Source of the DNA: Microbacterium flavescens | Lineage (GTDB): Bacteria > Actinomycetota > Actinomycetes > Actinomycetales > Microbacteriaceae | Assembly: GCF_018588945.1 (NCBI RefSeq) | Contig: NZ_JAFIWA010000002.1 | Coordinates: 456,595-520,594, forward strand | DNA length: 64,000 bases | Direction: 5' to 3' | Shown: positions 58,423 to 64,000 of the stretch, one piece after another | Position numbering within the stretch: the first letter of the stretch is position 1 | How the letters are laid out: each line of letters starts with the position of its first letter | Program-made: the position numbers and the translations under genes | The notes under the pieces: model-generated | Databases searched by the model: none | What the model was told of the DNA's origin: nothing | What the model saw: only the letters and a program-made list of their open reading frames with translations

Positions 58423-61142
58423 ACAGATCGCCCGGGCTCTCCGCCCTCACCCGACGCAGGTTCGCGACGCCCCGCAGCGCCGCGCTCGTCATCATCGCCC
58501 TCACGGCCTTCGCGGCCTTCGTGATCGCCGCGGCCCCGCGCGCGCTGGTCGGCGTGGTGCGCGCCGAAGTCGCCCATCAGGTGTCGGACATGCCGGCGAT
58601 CTCGCGCGATCTGGCGGCGAGCCTCATCGGCTCGCCCGCGTTCGGTCCCGTCGCCGACTCCGAGGTCGCGGACGGATGGGACGAGGGCGCCGGCGACGTG
58701 TTCGGCACTGTCGGCCAGCTGCTCGCCGACAACCGGGAGTCGCTCGAGCCTGCGCTGGCGCCGCTCGTCGGCGAGGCGGAGTTCGCCGCGTACTCGCAGG
58801 ACATCCAGATCGACCCGGAGGATCTCGATCCGCAGGCGCCCATCTCGATCATGCAGCTGTTCGCCGAGCCGGCGATGCAGTCGAACGTGGAGCTGGTCGA
58901 CGGCACATGGCCCGAGCCCTGGACGGGCACAGGGCCGGTCGAGATCGTGCTCAGCGAGGCCGCTGCCGAGACGATGCTCTGGCCGATCGGCGAGGTGCGG
59001 AGCGCGCCGCCGTCGACCGGCGTGACATCCGTCGACGACTGGTTCGAGGGCCACGCCGAGGTCGAGCTGGTGGGCACCGTCTCCGCGCTCGACCCCGGGG
59101 CCGACCGCTGGACGCACCTGCCCACCGCGCTCACGGCGACCGTGTACGACGACGGCAACCGGCGGCCCACTGCGACGTCGGTGGCGTGGGTGCACCCGGA
59201 CTCGTGGGCGCAGCTCGCGCCCGCGCTGCGCGCGGAGCTTCAGGCGTGGTATCCCGTGGACGGCCGAGCGGCCCTCGGCGCCGAACCCGGCGAGCTCCTG
59301 TCCGCCCTCCGCGCCGCGACGTCGGCGAGCGTCCCCGTCGACGAGACCGGGCAGCTGCGCGTCCGCTTCCAGAGCGGGATCGTCGACGTGCTGTCGACGG
59401 CGCTCTCCCGCGCCAACTCCGCGAGCGCCATCCTCGCCGTCGCGGCGGTCGGCCCGCTCGCGGTCAGTGTCGCGCTCGTCGTGCTCGCCGCCGCCCTCAT
59501 GATCCGTCGGCGTCGCACCGACCTCTCGCTGATGTCGGCCCGCGGCGCGCCGCTCGCGCGGCTGCGGAGACTCCTGTTCGGCGAGGGGCTCATCCTCGGC
59601 GTCCCGGTCGCGATCGCGGCGGCCGCCGTGGCCCTCGTCGTCACCCCCCACGACGCCGGGCTCGCTCCGACGCTGCTGGCGGTCGCCGTGGGGGTCGTGC
59701 CGGGCGTCGCGCTGGCCTTCACGCTGCGGCCCGCGCTGCTCGAACGAGGCCGCGCCGACCTCGATGCGCCCGTGCGCAGCAAGGCGGTGCGCATCGTCGA
59801 GGCGGTGGTGCTCCTCCTCGCCGTCGTGGCGGTCGTGCAGCTCTTCCTCCGCGGGATCGGCACGGCGACCGAGGACATCGATCCGCTCGTCGTCGCGGCG
59901 CCCCTGCTGGCCACCGTGGCCGTCGCGCTCATCGTGGTGCGGCTGCACCCGCTTCCCATCGCCGCAGCGCTGCGGGTGGCGCGCCGCGGCCGGGGCGTGG
60001 TCGCCCTAGTCGGTGCGGCTCGCAATCTGCGCGACTCGGCGGCAGGCACGACGGCGGTCCTGGCCATGCTCGTCGCCGTGGCCATCGCGGTCTTCTCCTC
60101 GCTCGTGCTCGCCACCGTGGACCGCGGTGCCGTGGTGGCCGCGCAGCGCGACGTCGGTGGCGACATCCGACTCGCCGGTCCCTACTTCGACGACGACATC
60201 ATCGAGTCGATGCGCGTGATCGAGGGCGTCGACGACGCGGTCGGCGTGCTGCGGGGCGACTACGTCACCGTGTCGGGAAGCGGCGGCCGCGAAAGCGTGC
60301 AGGTCACCGTCACCGACGTCGACCGCCTCGCGGCTGTGCAGCGCGGCATGGTCGGCGCCCTGCCCGCGGGCCTCATCACGCCCGGGTCGGATCCGGTGCA
60401 GGTCGTGGAGTCGACCGCGCTCGTCGAGGACCTCGGGGAGGGGCAGCCGACGGTCGTCGCGACTCCGGTCGACGTCGTCGGAACGCTCGAGCGGGTGCTC
60501 GGCATGACCGGCTCCGAGAAGTTCGTGCTGATGGATCGGGCCGACTACGCAGCCCTCACCGGCTTCGGGTTCTTCCCGCGCACCGTGATGATCGACATCT
60601 CGCCAGGAGCGGATGCCGCGGCCATTGCCGACCGGCTGAGTGACCTCGTCGGCTCAGCGCACTCGGTGCGCATCCTCGAGGAGTCGACGGCCGAGATCCA
60701 GGCATCCCCGGCGGTCTCCGCGCTGCGGTTCGTGCTGCTGGCCGCGCTCGCCGTCGCCGTCGCCCTGTCCGTCGTCGCCCTGCTGCTCGTCGCCGGCGTC
60801 TCGCGCGACGCCCGGTCCCGCGTGATCGCGCTGCTGCGCAGCATGGGTCTCGATCGCGGCCGTTCCCGCGGCGTGGTGGCGTGGGAGTTCGCGCCGCTCG
60901 GCGTGACCGCACTGGTGGGTGGTGTCATCCTGGGCGCCCTCCTGCCGCTGCTCGTGGTGACGTCCATCGACCTCCGGCCGTTCACCGGCGGCGGAGGACA
61001 GCCCAGCATCGCCGTCGACCCCGTCCTGAGCGGCACCCTCATCGCCGTCGTGGTGGTGGCCCTCGCCCTCGCCGTCGTCGGCGGCGTGGCGAGCGCCCGC
61101 ACCACGTCGATGGCGACCGTGCTCCGAACCGAGGAGGACTGA
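58419..61142 (+). CDS. FtsX-like ABC permease 2
   Basis: 907 residues, same overall plan as permease 1: TM1 (AALVIIALTAFAAFVIAAAPRALVGV), a large extracytoplasmic domain (about 50-330), a block of helices with LMIRRRRTDLSLMSARGAPLARLRRLLFGEG (the FtsX signature after the second TM), a second outer domain and a C-terminal FtsX domain (LRFVLLAALAVAVALSVVALLLVAGVSRDARSRVIALLRSMGLDRGRSRGVVAWE). Probably a heteromer with permease 1. GTG start from the GTGA overlap. Confidence 0.85.
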   Translation: MNRSPGLSALTRRRFATPRSAALVIIALTAFAAFVIAAAPRALVGVVRAEVAHQVSDMPAISRDLAASLIGSPAFGPVADSEVADGWDEGAGDVFGTVGQLLADNRESLEPALAPLVGEAEFAAYSQDIQIDPEDLDPQAPISIMQLFAEPAMQSNVELVDGTWPEPWTGTGPVEIVLSEAAAETMLWPIGEVRSAPPSTGVTSVDDWFEGHAEVELVGTVSALDPGADRWTHLPTALTATVYDDGNRRPTATSVAWVHPDSWAQLAPALRAELQAWYPVDGRAALGAEPGELLSALRAATSASVPVDETGQLRVRFQSGIVDVLSTALSRANSASAILAVAAVGPLAVSVALVVLAAALMIRRRRTDLSLMSARGAPLARLRRLLFGEGLILGVPVAIAAAAVALVVTPHDAGLAPTLLAVAVGVVPGVALAFTLRPALLERGRADLDAPVRSKAVRIVEAVVLLLAVVAVVQLFLRGIGTATEDIDPLVVAAPLLATVAVALIVVRLHPLPIAAALRVARRGRGVVALVGAARNLRDSAAGTTAVLAMLVAVAIAVFSSLVLATVDRGAVVAAQRDVGGDIRLAGPYFDDDIIESMRVIEGVDDAVGVLRGDYVTVSGSGGRESVQVTVTDVDRLAAVQRGMVGALPAGLITPGSDPVQVVESTALVEDLGEGQPTVVATPVDVVGTLERVLGMTGSEKFVLMDRADYAALTGFGFFPRTVMIDISPGADAAAIADRLSDLVGSAHSVRILEESTAEIQASPAVSALRFVLLAALAVAVALSVVALLLVAGVSRDARSRVIALLRSMGLDRGRSRGVVAWEFAPLGVTALVGGVILGALLPLLVVTSIDLRPFTGGGGQPSIAVDPVLSGTLIAVVVVALALAVVGGVASARTTSMATVLRTEED

Positions 61143-62098
61143 TGACCGAACCCGACATCGTGTGCGAAGGACTGGTGAGGATCTTCGCCGTCGCCGACAT
61201 CGAAGTGCAGGCGCTGCAGGGCCTCGACCTCCTGGTCGACCGCGGCGAGCTCGTCGCCCTCGTCGGCGCGTCCGGCTCGGGCAAGTCGACGCTGCTGTCG
61301 ATCCTGTCCGCGCTCGACGCCCCCACCGCCGGCTCCGCGCGCGTCGCCGGCCGCGATCTGCCGTCGCTGTCGGCTCGCGACCGCGTGACCTACCGACGCG
61401 AGGTGGTCGGCTTCGTGTGGCAGCAGACCGCGCGCAACCTGCTGCCGTACCTGTCCGCCCGCGAGAACGTCCAGCTCGCGCGGGCGATCGGCGGCGACCG
61501 CAAGCACCCCGAGCGAACGATCGAGCTGCTCGACCTCGCCGGCGTGGCCGACGTCGCCGACCGGCGCCCCGCCGAGCTGTCCGGCGGTCAGCAGCAGCGC
61601 GTGGCGATCGCCGTCGCGCTCGCGAACGGCCCGCGGGTGCTCCTGGCCGACGAGCCGACCGGCGACCTCGACGAGCACGCGTCGGCGGAGGTGCTGGCGA
61701 CGTTCGAGACCGTCAACCGCGAACTCGGCACGACGGCGCTCATCGTCACGCACGATCCCGCGGTGTCGGAGCACGTGCAGCGCACCGTGCAGATCCGCGA
61801 CGGGCGCACCTCGACCGAGGTGCTGCGCTGGACGCACACCGACGACGAAGGTCGCGAGCACGACATGGCCGAGGAGTTCGTCGTGCTCGACAAGGTCGGC
61901 CGGCTGCAGCTGCCGACCGAGTACATGCACCAGCTGTCGCTCCGTGAGCGCGTACGGCTCAAGCTCAACCCCGATCACGTCGGCGTCTGGCCGGGCGACG
62001 GGCGGCAGACGCCGCCCGCCCCGCCCGCTGCAGCGGGCGACGCCCCCGAGACCCGACGCAGCCGGCGCGAGGGAACACACGAGGAGGAGGGCTCATGA
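61142..62098 (+). CDS. MacB/LolD-type ABC ATPase 1
   Basis: 318 residues. Walker A GASGSGKST (about 41-49), Q-loop VVGFVWQQTARNLLPYL, signature LSGGQQQRVAIAVAL, Walker B VLLADEPTGDLD and the switch histidine in LIVTHD. A C-terminal extension from about residue 235 (WTHTDDEGREHDMAEEFVVLDKVGRLQLPTEYM...) is not part of the core fold and may regulate the pump. It starts at the last base of the permease 2 stop (TGATG). Confidence 0.92.
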   Translation: MTEPDIVCEGLVRIFAVADIEVQALQGLDLLVDRGELVALVGASGSGKSTLLSILSALDAPTAGSARVAGRDLPSLSARDRVTYRREVVGFVWQQTARNLLPYLSARENVQLARAIGGDRKHPERTIELLDLAGVADVADRRPAELSGGQQQRVAIAVALANGPRVLLADEPTGDLDEHASAEVLATFETVNRELGTTALIVTHDPAVSEHVQRTVQIRDGRTSTEVLRWTHTDDEGREHDMAEEFVVLDKVGRLQLPTEYMHQLSLRERVRLKLNPDHVGVWPGDGRQTPPAPPAAAGDAPETRRSRREGTHEEEGS

Positions 62099-62796
62099 GC
62101 GAACCCGTGCTCGAGGCATCCGATCTGTCTGTCGTGCACCGCACGCCCGCGGGCGACGTGCACGCGCTGTCCGACGCCTCGCTCGAACTGCACCCCGGCG
62201 AGCTCGTCGTGCTCGTCGGCCCGTCGGGCGCGGGCAAGACGACCCTGCTGCACGTGCTCGGGGGGATCCAGCCGCCGACGACCGGCCGCGTGCGGGTCGG
62301 GGACATCGTGATCACCGAGGCGCCGGAGAAGCAGGTCGACGCCGTGCGCCGCGACGACATCGGCTACGTCTTCCAGTCCTTCGGCCTCATCGGCGCGCTG
62401 TCGGCCGAGGAGAACGTCGAGCTGCCGATGCGCATCCGCGGAACCGATCCCGCCGAGCGCAGCGCGCGCGTGTCGCGGCTGCTCGAGCGGGTCGGTCTCG
62501 CCGATCACGCGAAGCAGCGCCCCGGCGAGCTGTCGGGCGGTCAGCAGCAGCGCGTCGGCATCGCGCGCGCCCTCGCCGGGTCGCCGCGCATCGTGCTCGC
62601 CGACGAGCCCACCGGCCAGCTCGACTCGCACACGGCCGCGACCATGATCGACCTCATCGCCTCGATCGCCCACGAGGACGGCGTGGCGGTGCTCCTGTCG
62701 ACGCACGACCCGTCGATCGTGCTGCGAGCCGACCGGGTGCTCGAGCTGCACGACGGCGTGCTGCGCGCGGGTGTGCTTCCCGCCCCGGTGGCCTAG
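62095..62796 (+). CDS. MacB/LolD-type ABC ATPase 2
   Basis: 233 residues, core nucleotide-binding domain only. Walker A GPSGAGKTT, Q-loop IGYVFQSFGLIGALSAEENVELP, signature LSGGQQQRVGIARALAGSP, Walker B IVLADEPTGQLD, switch STHD. Overlaps ATPase 1 by ATGA. With two different permeases and two different ATPases in one coupled operon, the exporter is probably fully asymmetric. The cargo is unknown. Confidence 0.93.
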   Translation: MSEPVLEASDLSVVHRTPAGDVHALSDASLELHPGELVVLVGPSGAGKTTLLHVLGGIQPPTTGRVRVGDIVITEAPEKQVDAVRRDDIGYVFQSFGLIGALSAEENVELPMRIRGTDPAERSARVSRLLERVGLADHAKQRPGELSGGQQQRVGIARALAGSPRIVLADEPTGQLDSHTAATMIDLIASIAHEDGVAVLLSTHDPSIVLRADRVLELHDGVLRAGVLPAPVA

Positions 62797-62856
62797 GTCG
62801 CCAGGCCGCGACTCTCGGCGGGCGATGCGCTCGGCCCGGGTGTCGTGGCCGGGTGC

Positions 62857-62862
62857 GAGAAT
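62857..62862 (+). promoter_or_regulatory. possible leaderless -10 box (GAGAAT) of ligB
   Basis: GAGAAT, 6 bases before the ATG. The same hexamer has the same spacing at the acyl-CoA dehydrogenase gene (28848-28853, minus strand). Confidence 0.35.
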
Positions 62863-62868
62863 TCCCCC

Positions 62869-64000
62869 ATGCTGCTGAACGAGGTCGTGGCCGCGACCGA
62901 AGCCGTCGGCGCGACGCCCTCGCGCCTCGCGAAGATCGCCGCGCTCGCCGCCCTGCTCCGTGGCCTCGACCCCGGCGAGGTGAGACCGGCGATCGGCTTC
63001 CTCACCGCCAGTCCCCGCCAGGGCCGGCTCGGCGTCGGCTGGCGCAGCCTCTCGGCGCTCGAAACGCCTCACGCCGCAGGGCCGTCGCTCACGATCCTCG
63101 ACGTCGACGCCGCCCTCGATCGCCTGGCGGCCGCGGATGGCCAGGGGTCGGTCGCCGCACGCCGGGGCGAGCTGACCCTGCTCAGCGAACGGGCGACGTC
63201 CGCCGAGTGGGACTTCGTCGCGCGCGTCATGCTGGGCGAGCTGCGCACGGGCGCCCTCGAGGGCGTGCTGCTGGATGCGATCGCGAAAGCGGCGGAGCGG
63301 GATGCCTCGGCCGTGCGCCGCGCGGCGATGCTGTCCGGCGACCTGGGCGCCACCGCTGAACTCGCGTTGACCGGGTCTGCCGACGAACTGGAGGCCGTCG
63401 GCCTGGTGGTGGGGCGCCCCGTGATGCCGATGCTCGCCTCGACGGCGGGTTCGGCGACCGAGGCGGTCCAGGCGCTCGGAGGAACGGCATCCGTCGAATA
63501 CAAGCTGGACGGCGCGCGCATCCAGGTGCACCGCGACGGCGACGACGTGCGGGTCTACACGCGCAGTCTCGCCGACATCACGCACCGCGTGCCCGAGATC
63601 GTCGAGGCCGTGCGCGAGCTGCCCGCCGAGCGCGTGATCCTCGACGGCGAGACGCTGTCGCTCGACGAGGACGGCGGTCCCCGTCCCTTCCAGGACACGA
63701 TGGCGCGTTTCGGATCGGAGAGCGGCGCCGCCGTGGTGCTCCGCCCGTGGTTCTTCGACATCCTCCACCTCGACGGGCGCGACCTCCTCGATGAGCCGCT
63801 GTCGACGCGCCTCGAGGTGCTCGAGCGGGTGGCCGGGGCATCCCGCATGCCGGGCATCGTCACCGACGACGCCGACCGCGCCGAGGAGTTCTCACGGGAG
63901 GCGCTCGCCGCGGGTCACGAGGGCGTCATGGTGAAGGGCGTCGAGTCCGCCTACGCCGCCGGGCGGCGCGGCAAGAGCTGGCTCAAGGTCAAGCCCGTGC
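62869..64000 (+). CDS. ligB: ATP-dependent DNA ligase LigB (3' end outside the window)
   Basis: 377 codons visible, no stop before the edge; full-length homologues have about 510 residues. N-terminal DNA-binding domain (MLLNEVVAATEAVGATPSRLAKIAALAALLRGL), then the adenylation domain: nucleotidylated lysine in VEYKLDGARIQVHRDG (ExKxDGxR), motif III FDILHLDGRDLLD and motif IV HEGVMVKGVESAY, reaching KSWLKVKP (motif V) at the edge. Seals nicks with ATP. It is the actinobacterial LigB type, separate from the essential NAD-dependent LigA. Confidence 0.9.
   Translation, partial: MLLNEVVAATEAVGATPSRLAKIAALAALLRGLDPGEVRPAIGFLTASPRQGRLGVGWRSLSALETPHAAGPSLTILDVDAALDRLAAADGQGSVAARRGELTLLSERATSAEWDFVARVMLGELRTGALEGVLLDAIAKAAERDASAVRRAAMLSGDLGATAELALTGSADELEAVGLVVGRPVMPMLASTAGSATEAVQALGGTASVEYKLDGARIQVHRDGDDVRVYTRSLADITHRVPEIVEAVRELPAERVILDGETLSLDEDGGPRPFQDTMARFGSESGAAVVLRPWFFDILHLDGRDLLDEPLSTRLEVLERVAGASRMPGIVTDDADRAEEFSREALAAGHEGVMVKGVESAYAAGRRGKSWLKVKPV

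Overview
The window is high-GC (about 70% G+C), densely packed actinobacterial chromosome. Gene content and style point to the family Microbacteriaceae, probably Microbacterium or a close relative: a coproporphyrin-type heme cluster with HemQ, a class Ib ribonucleotide reductase operon, HspR/HAIR heat-shock control, and many GTG starts lying 6-7 bases after a TANNNT box, which indicates leaderless mRNAs. I see no rRNA, tRNA, CRISPR array, transposase or integrase.

Layout. 1-5.5 kb: heme synthesis (hemE-hemY-hemQ-hemC on the minus strand, hemA divergent). 5.5-9.4 kb: MerR regulator, REP-like palindrome clusters, ZIP metal transporter, branched-chain amino-acid dehydrogenase, YbaK-like deacylase. 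9.4-15.9 kb: a sugar ABC importer with a glycogen-debranching-type enzyme and a divergent LacI regulator with a clear operator. 15.9-24.9 kb: a possible baeRF protein, then a complete histidine-to-glutamate pathway (hutH, hutU, hutI, hutG) under an IclR regulator, with an HD-domain protein and SixA among them. 24.9-32.4 kb: scattered single genes (gamma-glutamylcyclotransferase fold, DUF445, AraC, acyl-CoA dehydrogenase, DUF389, alpha/beta hydrolase, MFS exporter). 32.5-37.4 kb: nrdH-nrdI-nrdE-nrdF, with a GIY-YIG homing-type endonuclease gene inserted between nrdE and nrdF. 37.4-41.3 kb: an accessory-looking patch with a 66-residue gene, repeated hairpins, a 5'-truncated potassium channel, a non-coding stretch with a strong terminator, a collagen-like membrane protein, an RsmC-type methyltransferase and DUF3817. 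41.3-51 kb: a kinase/lyase fusion, VOC protein, a methyltransferase/small ORF/LuxR-ATPase operon, and a Clp unfoldase with twin HAIR boxes. 51-64 kb: two LLM flavoproteins, a secreted nuclease/phosphatase, a DoxX-like protein plus sugar-epimerase-like protein, a four-gene ABC operon (two large FtsX-like permeases, two ATPases), and the start of an ATP-dependent DNA ligase (LigB).

How the genes work together. The hem genes make heme by the Gram-positive route. The hut genes take histidine to glutamate; hutH and hutU share an operator with the same spacing to the promoter, so one IclR regulator probably controls both. The nrd operon makes deoxyribonucleotides under NrdR. The sugar importer feeds an intracellular glucosidase under LacI control.

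Most notable observations: the homing endonuclease inside the nrd operon; a palindromic element carried in frame inside hutI; the duplicated hut operator architecture; a ClpC-type chaperone controlled by HspR boxes; a kinase plus PLP-lyase fusion; widespread leaderless promoters; and an over-represented GGATGCC heptamer. Functions come from reading translated sequences and remembered family signatures; no database search was run.
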